This document shows positions 1-8,175 of a stretch of 64,000 bases of DNA, piece after piece; the first letter of the stretch is position 1; the number at the start of each line of letters is the position of its first letter. The translations under genes and the position numbers were made by a program. The notes under the pieces are model-generated. The model made no database searches. It saw only the letters and a list, made by a program, of their open reading frames with translations, and was not told where the DNA came from. The DNA comes from Acidobacteriota bacterium (GTDB taxonomy: Bacteria; Zixibacteria; MSB-5A5; GN15; FEB-12): NCBI GenBank assembly GCA_035529075.1, contig DATKXK010000010.1, forward strand, positions 101,401 through 165,400, read 5' to 3'.

Positions 1-1
1 A

Positions 2-961
2 TCGTTCGGCGCCGAGGTTTCGGCGCTGGTGCTTAAAGGATTGAGCGAATCAGAGTTGGAAAAGATCACGATTGAGATCGCCAACCTCCGCGACGTTCCG
101 CCGCAGATCGAAGCCAAGGTCATGGAGGAATGTCACGACATCTTCATGGCGCGCCAGTACATCTCCCAGGGAGGTGTGGATTTCGCCTCTCAGGTCCTGG
201 AATCGGCTCTTGGCCCCGCGAAAGCCCGGGAGATTCTGCACCGGCTGGAATCGTCATTCCAGGCGCGAGGGTTCTCACTTCTGAAGGATATCGACCCCAA
301 GCAGCTTTCAGGGTTCTTTCAGAACGAACACCCCCAGACCACGGCGCTGATTCTCACCCAGTTGCATCCAAACCAGGCGGCCGCCGTGCTCTCGGAGCTT
401 TCCCCTGAACTGCAGGCCGAGGTTTCACTTCGAATAGCCACCATGGAGAAAATCTCGCCCGAGACGCTCAAGGAAATCGAGGCCACCCTGTCCGGACACT
501 TCGGGTCAGAGGCCAGTCGCGACCTGTCCGTCTCCGGCGGCGCCAAGACCATCGCCGAGATACTGAACCTCATCGACTCCACGGCCGAGAAGAACATCCT
601 CCAGTCGCTGGAGGCAGATGACCCGGAGCTGGCCGCCGAGGTCAAGAACATGATGTTCGTGTTTGACGACATCGTCCTGCTTGATGACCGCTCAATCCAG
701 CGTCTTCTCAAGGAGGTCGAGACCAAAGAGCTGTCCCTGGCTCTCAAGGCCGCCGGGGAAGAGGTCAAGCACAAGATTTTCAGCAACGTCTCGGAGCGCG
801 TCGCCACCATGATCAAGGAAGAAATGGAGTTCATGGGGCCGACCAGGCTTTCCGACGTTGAGGCCGCCCAGGGGCGCATTGTCGAAGCCGTCCGGCGGCT
901 CGAGGAGGAGGGCCAGATTATCATCGCCGGCCGCGGCGGCAAAGAGGATATCATTGTCTAA
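2..961 (+). CDS. fliG: Flagellar motor switch protein FliG (5' end outside the window)
   Basis: FliG is the cytoplasmic C-ring protein that couples the stator to rotor rotation. The frame is open to the left edge. The residues before the first in-window GTG (29) read as FliG N-domain (GAEVSALVLKGLSE), so the true start lies upstream and that GTG is internal. About 319 residues are visible. The middle domain carries the family's EHPQTTA motif near visible residue 110. The C-terminal domain carries the charged torque helix (FDDIVLLDD...LLKEVETKELSLALK) and the MGPTRLSDVEAAQ motif. The gene overlaps fliH, as usual in a fliG-fliH-fliI-fliJ operon. Identity is very secure; only the start is missing. 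Confidence 0.97.
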   Translation, partial: SFGAEVSALVLKGLSESELEKITIEIANLRDVPPQIEAKVMEECHDIFMARQYISQGGVDFASQVLESALGPAKAREILHRLESSFQARGFSLLKDIDPKQLSGFFQNEHPQTTALILTQLHPNQAAAVLSELSPELQAEVSLRIATMEKISPETLKEIEATLSGHFGSEASRDLSVSGGAKTIAEILNLIDSTAEKNILQSLEADDPELAAEVKNMMFVFDDIVLLDDRSIQRLLKEVETKELSLALKAAGEEVKHKIFSNVSERVATMIKEEMEFMGPTRLSDVEAAQGRIVEAVRRLEEEGQIIIAGRGGKEDIIV

Positions 962-1655
962 GATCATCCGATACTCCACCGAGGCTCCGACCGTATACGT
1001 CGGCGAACGACACGAGGAGACCGTCCTGGAAATCCGGGCGGAGGAAACACTGACCGAGTTCTTTCCCATCGTGTCTTTCGTTACCTCTCCCAATGGAGCG
1101 AAGCTGATCCCGATTCAGGAAGTCCACAAGCTCAAGCAGGTCCTTGACGCCGAAAGGGACAAGGCTTACAGCGCCGGGTTCGAAAAGGGCCAAGCCGAAG
1201 GGCTGGCCGAGGGGCAGCGTGACGCCCGCCAGGTGCTCAGGCAGTTCGAGCAGGCCCTGCAGGACGCCATCGGCCAGCGCGAATCGCTCCTGGCCGAGGC
1301 CAGGCAGAAGGTCCTGGAGCTCGTCATACAGGTGGCCAGAAAAGTCACTCTCGATGCCATCAGCGTGGATCCCGAGATAACCGCCACGCTGATCTCCCGG
1401 GTGATCGACCGGCTGGTTGACCGCTCGAGGTTAAAGATCAAGGTGCACCCCGACTTCCTTCCGATCGTAGAGCAGCAGACCGACCGATTCCTGGCGGGAT
1501 CGACGTCCATCAAGGATCTTACATTCGAGCCCGACCCGCGAGTCCGGCTGGGCGGCTGTTTTATAGAAACTCCGACCGGGGACATAGACGCTCGGTTGGA
1601 ATCACAGTTCGAGGTTGTCCAGGAGGCCATACGCGGCGATGGGGACGAGTCGTGA
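954..1655 (+). CDS. fliH: Flagellar assembly protein FliH
   Basis: FliH is the regulatory stator of the flagellar type III export ATPase and binds FliI. I place the start at TTG 954, overlapping the fliG stop by 8 bases, with AGAGG at 942-946 in front; this gives 233 residues. Longer in-frame starts lie inside the conserved fliG C-terminus and are unlikely. The N-terminal half contains the Gly-spaced helix typical of FliH (GFEKGQAEGLAEGQ). The C-terminal half matches the FliH/HrpE/YscL fold (ELVIQVARKVTLDAI, then KVHPDFLPIVEQ and RLGGCFIETPTGDIDA). The stop overlaps the fliI GTG start (GTGA), implying translational coupling. Confidence 0.9.
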   Translation: MSKIIRYSTEAPTVYVGERHEETVLEIRAEETLTEFFPIVSFVTSPNGAKLIPIQEVHKLKQVLDAERDKAYSAGFEKGQAEGLAEGQRDARQVLRQFEQALQDAIGQRESLLAEARQKVLELVIQVARKVTLDAISVDPEITATLISRVIDRLVDRSRLKIKVHPDFLPIVEQQTDRFLAGSTSIKDLTFEPDPRVRLGGCFIETPTGDIDARLESQFEVVQEAIRGDGDES

Positions 1656-2968
1656 GTTACGTCTCGTGGGACATGTATGCCGACCGCATCAGCCGCGCTT
1701 CCACCGTTCGGCAATTCGGCAAGGTGACACAGGTGGTAGGGCTGGTCATCGAATCAGCCGGGCCGGCCGTTTCCGTCGGTCGTCTCTGTCACATCGAAAA
1801 CCGGGACGACGGCTCGCGTGTCCGGGCGGAGGTGGTCGGATTTCGCGACGACAGAACGCTTCTGATGCCCCTGGGCAGCACGGCGGGCATCACGCCGGGG
1901 GCTATTGTCACATCCACGGGGGAGCAGTTGCGGGTACCGGTAGGCCCGGGGCTTATCGGCCGCATCGTCGGCGGTCTGGGCGAACCGTTAGACGGCAAAG
2001 GACCGGTGACGTGCAGTGCCTCGCGATCCGTGTCCGCCCGACCCATTCCGGTTCTGCGCCGGAGACGCATCACCGAGTCCATTCGAACCGGCATCAAGTC
2101 CGTGGACCTCACGGCAGCAATCGGGAAAGGTCAGCGCATGGGCATTTTTGCCGGCTCCGGCATCGGCAAGTCGATCATGCTCGGCATGATCGCGAGGGGC
2201 TCCTCGGCCGATGTGAACGTGATTGCCCTTGTCGGCGAACGGGGCCGGGAGGTCCGCGAGTTCATCGAGCAGGACCTCGGCCCGGAGGGTCTGAAGCGAT
2301 CCGTGGTGGTGGCTGTCAGTTCCGATCAGCCGGCGCTCATCCGTATCAAGGGCGCCATGGTTGCCACGACGATTGCCGAGTATTTCCGCGACCAGGGCAA
2401 GGACGTTATGTTGTTGATGGATTCCATAACGCGGATCGCCATAGCCCAGCGCGAGGTCGGCCTGGCCGTCGGCGAGCCGCCGGCCACACGCGGTTACACG
2501 CCTTCCGTGTTCGCCATGCTTCCCTCGCTGCTGGAACGAGCCGGTAACACCGAAGAAGGATCGATTACCGGCCTGTACGCGGTTCTCGTCGAAGGGGACG
2601 ACTTCAACGAACCGATATCCGATGCCGTGCGGTCGACTCTCGACGGGCACGTGGCCCTGTCGCGACGGCTGGCCGCCCTCAACCAGTATCCGGCGGTCGA
2701 CATCCTCGACTCGATCAGCCGCCTGATGAAGGACGTGTGCACGGCGCAGGAACTGGACCTGGCCGCCCGCGCCCGGGCGCTCGTGGCGACGTACAGGGAG
2801 GCTGAGGACCTGATTAACGTCGGCGCTTACGTCAAGGGTTCGAACGAGAAAATAGACCGGGCTATCGAGAAAATCGACGACGTAAACCAGTTCTTCCGCC
2901 AGGATATATCCGAACTGTGCGATCACGAGGCCGCCGTTGCCGAGCTTGCACAGATCCTGGATTCCTGA
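1652..2968 (+). CDS. fliI: Flagellum-specific ATPase FliI
   Basis: FliI is the ATPase of the flagellar type III export apparatus, which feeds rod, hook and filament subunits to the export gate. The 438-residue length is normal. A beta-barrel N-domain (about 1-100) is followed by the RecA-like core with Walker A AGSGIGKS (about 167-174), the GERGREVREFIE motif, the Walker B strand VMLLMDSITR and the EPPATRGYTPSVFA region typical of T3SS ATPases. The GTG start overlaps the fliH stop. fliJ follows after 11 bases. Confidence 0.97.
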   Translation: MSYVSWDMYADRISRASTVRQFGKVTQVVGLVIESAGPAVSVGRLCHIENRDDGSRVRAEVVGFRDDRTLLMPLGSTAGITPGAIVTSTGEQLRVPVGPGLIGRIVGGLGEPLDGKGPVTCSASRSVSARPIPVLRRRRITESIRTGIKSVDLTAAIGKGQRMGIFAGSGIGKSIMLGMIARGSSADVNVIALVGERGREVREFIEQDLGPEGLKRSVVVAVSSDQPALIRIKGAMVATTIAEYFRDQGKDVMLLMDSITRIAIAQREVGLAVGEPPATRGYTPSVFAMLPSLLERAGNTEEGSITGLYAVLVEGDDFNEPISDAVRSTLDGHVALSRRLAALNQYPAVDILDSISRLMKDVCTAQELDLAARARALVATYREAEDLINVGAYVKGSNEKIDRAIEKIDDVNQFFRQDISELCDHEAAVAELAQILDS

Positions 2969-2979
2969 GGGCTCGGATC

Positions 2980-3501
2980 ATGAAGAGGTTCAAGTACCGT
3001 CTTCAACCCCTGCTCAACGTCAAATCGCACCTCGAAAAACAGCGACAGAAGGAACACGCCCGGGCAAGCGAGAAGGTCATGCATCAGAAGGATCTCCTGG
3101 CCGGGATATATGCCGAGCGTGATGCCACCGCCGAGACTCAGAAAGCCCGGATGATCGGCCGGATATCGATCTCCGGACTGCTCGTCTGCTCACGGTATCT
3201 GCTGAAGCTCAGGCGCGATACGCTGGCCGGAATCGAACTGTTGCGCGGACTGGAAAAGGCGGCCGAAGAGAGACGCCTGGCCCTGGTCAAAGCCTCGAAA
3301 GAACGGAGAATCTACGAGAAGCTTCGCGAACGCCAGCGGGCGAAGTACTTCAAGGAACTGGCTCGACAGGAGAGAAACGAAAGCGACGAAATAGCGGGCA
3401 ATACCTTCCGCCTTCACAGCGGCAAATCGTCCGGGTCTCGCGGGGGGCGTGAAGTCGCGGCGGGCAAGACGCCGGCCACGTCTTCGGAATCTACTTCATA
3501 A
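2980..3501 (+). CDS. fliJ: Flagellar export protein FliJ
   Basis: FliJ is the coiled-coil stalk of the export ATPase and an escort for export chaperones. ATG 2980 gives a 173-residue protein opening with MKRFKYRLQPLLNVKSHLEK, the standard FliJ N-terminus. An in-frame upstream extension inside fliI is unconvincing. The chain is long-helical, highly charged and almost proline-free until a short disordered Gly/Ser-rich tail (about 140-173). It is somewhat longer than the roughly 147 residues of enterobacterial FliJ. Its stop overlaps the 3' end of the convergent minus-strand gene by 11 bases. Confidence 0.85.
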   Translation: MKRFKYRLQPLLNVKSHLEKQRQKEHARASEKVMHQKDLLAGIYAERDATAETQKARMIGRISISGLLVCSRYLLKLRRDTLAGIELLRGLEKAAEERRLALVKASKERRIYEKLRERQRAKYFKELARQERNESDEIAGNTFRLHSGKSSGSRGGREVAAGKTPATSSESTS

Positions 3502-4786
3502 GAACCATCTTCCGGCTGGTCGTGTAGGCGTCGGTGACCAGGCGGTAAAAGTACACGCCGGAAGCAAGCGGCTGACCGGAATCCGAATGAGCGTCGAATT
3601 CTACTTCGTGAACTCCCGCCGCCATCTGCCGGTCTACCAGCCGTCGCACTCTCCGGCCAAGCACGTTGAACACGTCTATCCGCACGCGGTTGGAGGTCGG
3701 CAGGCTGAACTGAATCAGCGTAGTGGGGTTGAACGGATTCGGATAATTCTGGGCCAGCGCATACTGTGACGGCAGGGGGTGGTCATCAACAGCGTCGTCC
3801 ACGTCGGTCGGCAGACGGATCTCAACGTATCCCGCCGTGAACAGGGGGGTAAAGGTGATATCGCCGGCCGCCGGCGTGCGCGTCACGGTGGTGTGCACGA
3901 CACCGGCAAAGGCCGTGGTGTCTATCTTTATGATAGTGTCCGGGGCCAGCGGGTCGATGGTGAAGTAGAGGCTGGCAATGATCCCGCTGCCGGCCGGAAG
4001 AGGGTCGGCCTCGTAGAACGAGAGACGCAGTATCAATTCGGAGGACTCGTTCTGATTCTGAACCGGCTGGCTGTTGCTGTACGGCGGCAACGGCCGGGTC
4101 TGCTGAAACGACACGGAGTCGTACTGCAGGTAGGGAGATCCGTAGTCCAGGGCCACCGTGACGTTCGCAACATCGTCTTCGTTGAAGAAGTTGACGTCGA
4201 GTGCAATCGTCTGTCCTCGCTCGCCGGCCGTGTCGGTTATCCAGACGCTGTCAAAGGCCACCGGGGCTTCGCGGATAATGAGGCGGCCCGGCACGAACTG
4301 AGGTACGAAAGCGTCGAACGCATCGTCGGTAAACGAAGTGCCCCGGGTGATGGAGCCTTCAATAATCGTCGTTGAGTCGATTAGGACGACCTGCGGTGAT
4401 ATGCTCGACGGATACGACAGGAAGAGATGCCCGAGCAACCCGGTCGCCGGTGGGATACCGTCAAAGGCATATACGGAGATCGCGGTTGAATCTCTGTTGA
4501 AACTGGCGCCCCTGAAATCTGAATCTTCAAGCCGGCCGCCCAGAAACGAGAACGAGTCAATAGCGACCTGCGGGGAGTTGGGCTTCAGCGTGATCTCGAC
4601 TCCCGACAGCAATTCATCGTTCAGGAAACGAATCGGCACGACGCCTATTCCCGACGTATATGCCACCGCGGAGTCGACCCAGACGGTGTCTGGCAGGTTG
4701 GGGTCCGTCCCCTGGGTCCAGGCGGTAGAAGTCATCGTCAGCGAGCCGATTAAGACGAGCAACCATATCCGAATTGTTCTGTTCAT
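3491..4786 (-). CDS. Secreted cohesin-like protein with C-terminal type IX sorting/FlgD-Ig-like domain
   Basis: This exported protein of unknown function interrupts the flagellar cluster on the opposite strand. From ATG 4786 it has 431 residues with a signal peptide (MNRTIRIWLLVLIGSLTM, cleaved near AWTQG); an in-frame ATG at 4813 would only add ten polar residues. Two related beta-rich modules of about 140 residues follow, beginning PDTVWVDSAVAYTSG and FDSVWITDTAGERGQ. They resemble cohesin-type domains. The last 85 residues start NYPNPFNPTTLIQFSLP and end SGVYFYRLVTD...KMVLMK, the classic Por-secretion/FlgD-Ig C-terminal domain. By family knowledge such domains direct outer-membrane export and surface attachment. 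Whether the position beside flagellar genes is functional cannot be seen. Confidence 0.8.
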   Translation of the reverse strand: MNRTIRIWLLVLIGSLTMTSTAWTQGTDPNLPDTVWVDSAVAYTSGIGVVPIRFLNDELLSGVEITLKPNSPQVAIDSFSFLGGRLEDSDFRGASFNRDSTAISVYAFDGIPPATGLLGHLFLSYPSSISPQVVLIDSTTIIEGSITRGTSFTDDAFDAFVPQFVPGRLIIREAPVAFDSVWITDTAGERGQTIALDVNFFNEDDVANVTVALDYGSPYLQYDSVSFQQTRPLPPYSNSQPVQNQNESSELILRLSFYEADPLPAGSGIIASLYFTIDPLAPDTIIKIDTTAFAGVVHTTVTRTPAAGDITFTPLFTAGYVEIRLPTDVDDAVDDHPLPSQYALAQNYPNPFNPTTLIQFSLPTSNRVRIDVFNVLGRRVRRLVDRQMAAGVHEVEFDAHSDSGQPLASGVYFYRLVTDAYTTSRKMVLMK

Positions 4787-4824
4787 ATCCACGATCCTGT
4801 TCTCCGATGCCACTCAAAGAGCAA

Positions 4825-4854
4825 AATCTGTGCTTTCTCAGCCGTCAGTGTCAA
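4825..4854 (-). promoter_or_regulatory. Possible housekeeping promoter of the secreted cohesin-like gene
   Basis: On the minus strand a perfect TTGACA (-35) lies at 4854-4849. A weak -10 (CAGATT, 3/6) follows after an 18-base spacer, about 40 bases before the ATG at 4786. The weak -10 keeps confidence low. Confidence 0.35.
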
Positions 4855-5265
4855 GAATCAGGCGGGCCTTCGGAGATTCGCCGGTGCTGACTGTAAGTAG
4901 TTGCAAGACCGCAAGCTTGATCGACCTCAATATATGGAGGCGGGCCGATATCGGCAAACGCTTTTTGGCCGGCGAGCCGCCGGTATGCAAGATGCTTCCT
5001 AAATCCTCCGCGCCCAACGCCTCCCGGCGGTCCTGTCGTTACACGCGTCAGGTCCCGTTCGGGCAAGGACGCTGTTGTGCAAAAACATCCGAGGATGCCG
5101 ACGGGTTCCGCGCCGTGCATGATCCGGCCCGAGATGGCCGGAGAAAACATTTCTCTCAAGCCAAAGAAAAACATTCCTGATCCAACCGGCCGGGGCCCTG
5201 TGTCAGGGTGGCGAGACCAGTGTAATCTGTTGACGGGTCATTGGTTACGCGCCTCCATGACAGCT
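4855..5265. other. Gene-free stretch between divergent transcription units
   Basis: I find no convincing coding frame, RNA gene or terminator here. Open frames crossing it have no recognisable protein features or ribosome binding site. Its useful content lies at the edges: the minus-strand promoter candidate on the left and the sigma-54-type element on the right. Confidence 0.5.
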
Positions 5266-5281
5266 TGGCACGGACCCTGCT
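5266..5281 (+). promoter_or_regulatory. Sigma-54-type (-24/-12) promoter of the flgF operon
   Basis: The 16 bases TGGCACGGACCCTGCT match the RpoN consensus TGGCACG-N4-TTGCW with one mismatch. The invariant GG (5267-5268) and GC (5279-5280) are separated by exactly 10 bases. Transcription would start about 12 bases beyond the GC, near 5291-5292. That is just before the GGAGG ribosome site (5293-5297) and the flgF ATG at 5303, so the leader would be only about a dozen bases. RpoN control of middle flagellar genes is common in other phyla. No enhancer site was identified. Confidence 0.6.
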
Positions 5282-5302
5282 ATGACAGGATTGGAGGATT
5301 CT

Positions 5303-6031
5303 ATGGTTAAAGGTATGTACACCTCTGCATCGGCTATGCTACCGCGCGTCCGCAAGCAGGAAATGCTGGCCAATAACATCGCCAACACCGGCACCGCCGG
5401 TTTCAAGAAAGACCGGATGTTCACCAAGGAACTCTCGCGTGCCGCGCAACGGCAACTGCCCAGAAAAACAGACTGGCAGAAGCCTATGGTGGACCGGGTC
5501 TACATCGATTACGCGCCGGGCGTCTTCGACAAAACGGGCAACCCGCTCGACCTGGCCATTGACGGTGACGGTTTCTTCACCCTTCAGGCTCCGGACGGCG
5601 GCACGGTTCTGACGCGCTCAGGGGCCTTCCAGGTGGACGCCGACGGCTTTCTTGTGTTTCCCGGCGGATATCTTGTGACCGGCGAGGGAGGGCCGATTGA
5701 AGTCGGCGACGGCAAAGTGTCGATCAGCCAGACCGGTGAGGTGGAGGTCGACGGGTTTGCGGTAGGCCGCATCGTGCCCAAATCGGTCTCGGACGTGAGC
5801 AAACTCGAACGGCTTGGCGATTCGCTTTTCGGCGTGCCGGCCGACGAGTCGCTTCTCCCGGCCATAAGCGCCAGCATCCAGCAGGGGTATCTCGAAACGT
5901 CCAACGTTGACGTCGTCCATGAAATGGTAGAGATGTTGATCTCCTACCGCACGTACGAAGCCAACGCCAAGGCGCTGCAATCGCAGGACGAAAGCCTGGA
6001 CCACCTGTTTAACAGGGTGGCGGGGGATTAA
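5303..6031 (+). CDS. flgF: Flagellar basal-body proximal rod protein FlgF
   Basis: FlgF is one of the axial rod proteins exported into the periplasm. ATG 5303 follows GGAGG by five bases; an in-frame ATG at 5282 lacks such a site. The 242-residue product has the N-terminal rod motif (ANNIANTGTAGFKK), the central FDKTGNPLDLAIDGDGFF segment shared by FlgF/FlgG/FlgE, and the C-terminal SNVDVVHEMVEMLISYRTYE motif. Length and its place directly before flgG favour FlgF over a second FlgG. It is the first gene of the flgFGAHIJN-flgK-csrA-flgL-fliW run. Confidence 0.9.
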   Translation: MVKGMYTSASAMLPRVRKQEMLANNIANTGTAGFKKDRMFTKELSRAAQRQLPRKTDWQKPMVDRVYIDYAPGVFDKTGNPLDLAIDGDGFFTLQAPDGGTVLTRSGAFQVDADGFLVFPGGYLVTGEGGPIEVGDGKVSISQTGEVEVDGFAVGRIVPKSVSDVSKLERLGDSLFGVPADESLLPAISASIQQGYLETSNVDVVHEMVEMLISYRTYEANAKALQSQDESLDHLFNRVAGD

Positions 6032-6067
6032 GTAGAGCGAAAACGAAGTGGACACAGGAGTGACGAT

Positions 6068-6856
6068 ATGATCAAAGCGATGCGCACCGCGGCGACCGGC
6101 ATGATGTCGCAGCAGATGAACGTTGACAACATCGCCAACAATCTCGCCAACGTCAATACCACCGGCTTCAAGAAGAGCAAGCTCGAGTTCCAGGACGTGC
6201 TGTATCAGAATCTCCGGCGTGCCGGGGCCGCCTCCGCCCTCGGTGCCCAGGCGCCGACCGGGCTGGCTATCGGCTATGGAACCCGTGCCTCCGCCACCGT
6301 TCGTCAATTCACCACCGGCGACCTGCAGCAAACGGGAAACCCGTTCGACATGGCTCTCGATGGCGACGGTTTTTTCCAGATTCAGAGACCTGACGGCACC
6401 ACCGCATACACGCGCGACGGTACCTTCAAGCTCTCCAGCGACAGTCGCCTTGTCACCACTGACGGATACTACCTCCTGCCGGAAATCAGCGTGCCGGAGG
6501 ATACCGTCTCAGTGGCGATCGGCAAGGACGGCAGCATTGAGGTACTGCAGTACGGCCAGGACGAACCGGCTCAGATCGGGCAGATCGAGTTGGCTCGCTT
6601 CGTGAATCCGGCCGGTCTGTCAGCAATCGGGCGAAACCTGCTCGTCATGACCTCGGCCTCCGGTGATCCGATTACCGACGTGCCGGGTCAGGGCGGTCTC
6701 GGCGAGATCGACCAGGGCTACGTGGAAATGTCCAACGTCAGCGTGGTCGACGAGATGGTGAATATGATTGTCGCCCAGCGGGCCTACGAAATGAATTCGA
6801 AGGCGATACAGACCGCCGACGATATGGCGTCGGTGGCCAACAACCTGAAGAGATAA
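6068..6856 (+). CDS. flgG: Flagellar basal-body distal rod protein FlgG
   Basis: FlgG builds the distal rod that crosses the periplasm through the P and L rings. The 262-residue length is exactly typical. Family segments are all present: ANNLANVNTTGFKK, TGNPFDMALDGDGFFQI, and the C-terminal YVEMSNVSVVDEMVNMIVAQRAYEMNSKAIQTAD. An AGGAG element (6057-6061) precedes the ATG. flgA starts only 4 bases after the stop. Confidence 0.97.
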   Translation: MIKAMRTAATGMMSQQMNVDNIANNLANVNTTGFKKSKLEFQDVLYQNLRRAGAASALGAQAPTGLAIGYGTRASATVRQFTTGDLQQTGNPFDMALDGDGFFQIQRPDGTTAYTRDGTFKLSSDSRLVTTDGYYLLPEISVPEDTVSVAIGKDGSIEVLQYGQDEPAQIGQIELARFVNPAGLSAIGRNLLVMTSASGDPITDVPGQGGLGEIDQGYVEMSNVSVVDEMVNMIVAQRAYEMNSKAIQTADDMASVANNLKR

Positions 6857-6860
6857 AAAT

Positions 6861-7547
6861 ATGAAACCCTCGTCTGTAGCCGGTGCGGTGCTGCTGTCGC
6901 TGGCACTGGCCGTAACCGGACATACCGTTGCCGTCGACGATCTGGTCGTGCAACGGTTATACGAGGACTACAGCCTCGACACGCTTCACTACGCCGTGGA
7001 GGTTCTGTCCAATCCGCTGAGGGAGATGGATGTCGACCCTGAGCAGGTGGCCTTGCGCCCCCTGACGCGGAAGGAACCGCTGGGACTGTTCACCGTCCTG
7101 GTGGAAGTGACAGACGGCGGGGCGCTCATAAAGCGAGGCCAGGTCCGGCTCCGCGTCAGGAAATACGCCGACGTTCTGGTAGCCGCGGGCAGACTGGTCC
7201 GCCATGAACCGCTCACTGCCGACAGGCTGGTTAAGAAAAGGATGGAGGTGACCTCCTTGCGGGAGCAGCCGGTCACTTCGGTCGACCGGATCAACGGGTG
7301 CAGGTTGGCGCGGAATCTCAGCAAGGGACAGATTCTCACCGCCGGTGCGATCCAGCCGGTGCCTGACATTGACGTCGGGCGGGAGGTCTCCATCGTTATT
7401 GCCAGCGGACTGTGCACGATAACGGCACCGGGCCGCTCGCTTCAGGCCGGTCTGACCGGCTCGTACATCAGAGTAAAGAACATGGCATCGGGCAAAATCC
7501 TTAACGCACGCGTTGTCGACAGCCTCTCCGTCGCGGTCGACCCGTAA
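6861..7547 (+). CDS. flgA: Flagellar P-ring assembly chaperone FlgA
   Basis: FlgA is a periplasmic chaperone needed to polymerise FlgI into the P ring. The 228-residue product starts with a signal peptide (MKPSSVAGAVLLSLALAVTG). It contains the SAF-type beta-clip region (roughly 105-165: AGRLVRHEPLTADRLVKKRM, then NLSKGQILTAGAIQ) and ends with the FlgA C-terminal pattern (GSYIRVKNMASGKILNARVVD). Similarity in this family is low, but the motif order and the position before flgH-flgI make the call solid. Confidence 0.88.
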   Translation: MKPSSVAGAVLLSLALAVTGHTVAVDDLVVQRLYEDYSLDTLHYAVEVLSNPLREMDVDPEQVALRPLTRKEPLGLFTVLVEVTDGGALIKRGQVRLRVRKYADVLVAAGRLVRHEPLTADRLVKKRMEVTSLREQPVTSVDRINGCRLARNLSKGQILTAGAIQPVPDIDVGREVSIVIASGLCTITAPGRSLQAGLTGSYIRVKNMASGKILNARVVDSLSVAVDP

Positions 7548-7581
7548 CGCGCGCCGACGCCGAAGGCGCGAAAGGAGACAC

Positions 7582-8166
7582 ATGAAGAAAATCATCATAT
7601 TGCTGGCTATCCTGCTGCTGCTGCCGTTCTCTCTCAAGCTCAAGGGACAGGGATTCGGTCGTGACCAGTCGTTATTCTCCGATATCAAGGCGCGCCGGGT
7701 CGGTGACATCCTTACCGTCATCATCGTCGAGCAAAACCGCGCCTCCAGCCAGGTCGAGTCCAAGACGGAAAAGAGCGGTAACTCCCAGCTATCCGGCGGC
7801 CCGGGCGTCGGACCGCTCCTGCGCCATATCCCAATCTTCAGCGCCGACGCCAAAATGAAGAACGATTTCGAAGGCAAGGGGGAGAACCTCCGCACCGGGA
7901 CCATCATGGGAAAAATTTCAGTAACGGTAGTGGAAGTGCGGGAGAACGGCGACCTGGTGGTGGAAGGTTCCCGCGTGATCGGCATCTCGGGCGATAAGGA
8001 GACGCTTAACCTTACCGGTGTCGTGCGGCAAAAGGACATTGCCGCCGATAACAGCGTCCAGTCATACCAGATCGCCGACGCCGAGGTTGTTTACACCGGT
8101 AAAGGCAATACCAACACCGGGGCCCGACCGGGCTTCATAGCCCGGCTGGTTAACTGGATCTTTTAG
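7582..8166 (+). CDS. flgH: Flagellar L-ring protein FlgH, without a lipobox cysteine
   Basis: FlgH forms the outer-membrane L ring around the rod. ATG 7582 sits seven bases after AAGGAG and gives 194 residues with a hydrophobic N-terminus (KKIIILLAILLLLPFSL). The mature part has family motifs: LFSDIKARRVGDILTVII, the N-GxLxxxG-like NLRTGTIMGKISVTVVEV, NGDLVVEGSR and a C-terminal GFIARLVNWIF. Characterised FlgH proteins are usually lipoproteins, but the whole sequence here contains no cysteine, so it cannot be lipidated. An upstream in-frame start exists inside flgA but has no supporting ribosome site. Confidence 0.93.
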   Translation: MKKIIILLAILLLLPFSLKLKGQGFGRDQSLFSDIKARRVGDILTVIIVEQNRASSQVESKTEKSGNSQLSGGPGVGPLLRHIPIFSADAKMKNDFEGKGENLRTGTIMGKISVTVVEVRENGDLVVEGSRVIGISGDKETLNLTGVVRQKDIAADNSVQSYQIADAEVVYTGKGNTNTGARPGFIARLVNWIF

Positions 8167-8175
8167 GAGACCGCC

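Noticed and set aside
858..953. Longer FliH start inside fliG
   Set aside because: The added residues are a frame shadow of the conserved FliG C-terminus. TTG 954 with AGAGG in front fits better.
1615..2547. 310-codon + strand frame inside fliI
   Set aside because: It lies in another frame of the conserved ATPase and has an Arg/Gly/His-rich composition without motifs. It is a shadow frame.
4925..4951. Sigma-28-like site with GCCGATAT in the gap before flgF
   Set aside because: The -35 side matches poorly at 11-base spacing, and a much better sigma-54-type element lies closer to flgF.
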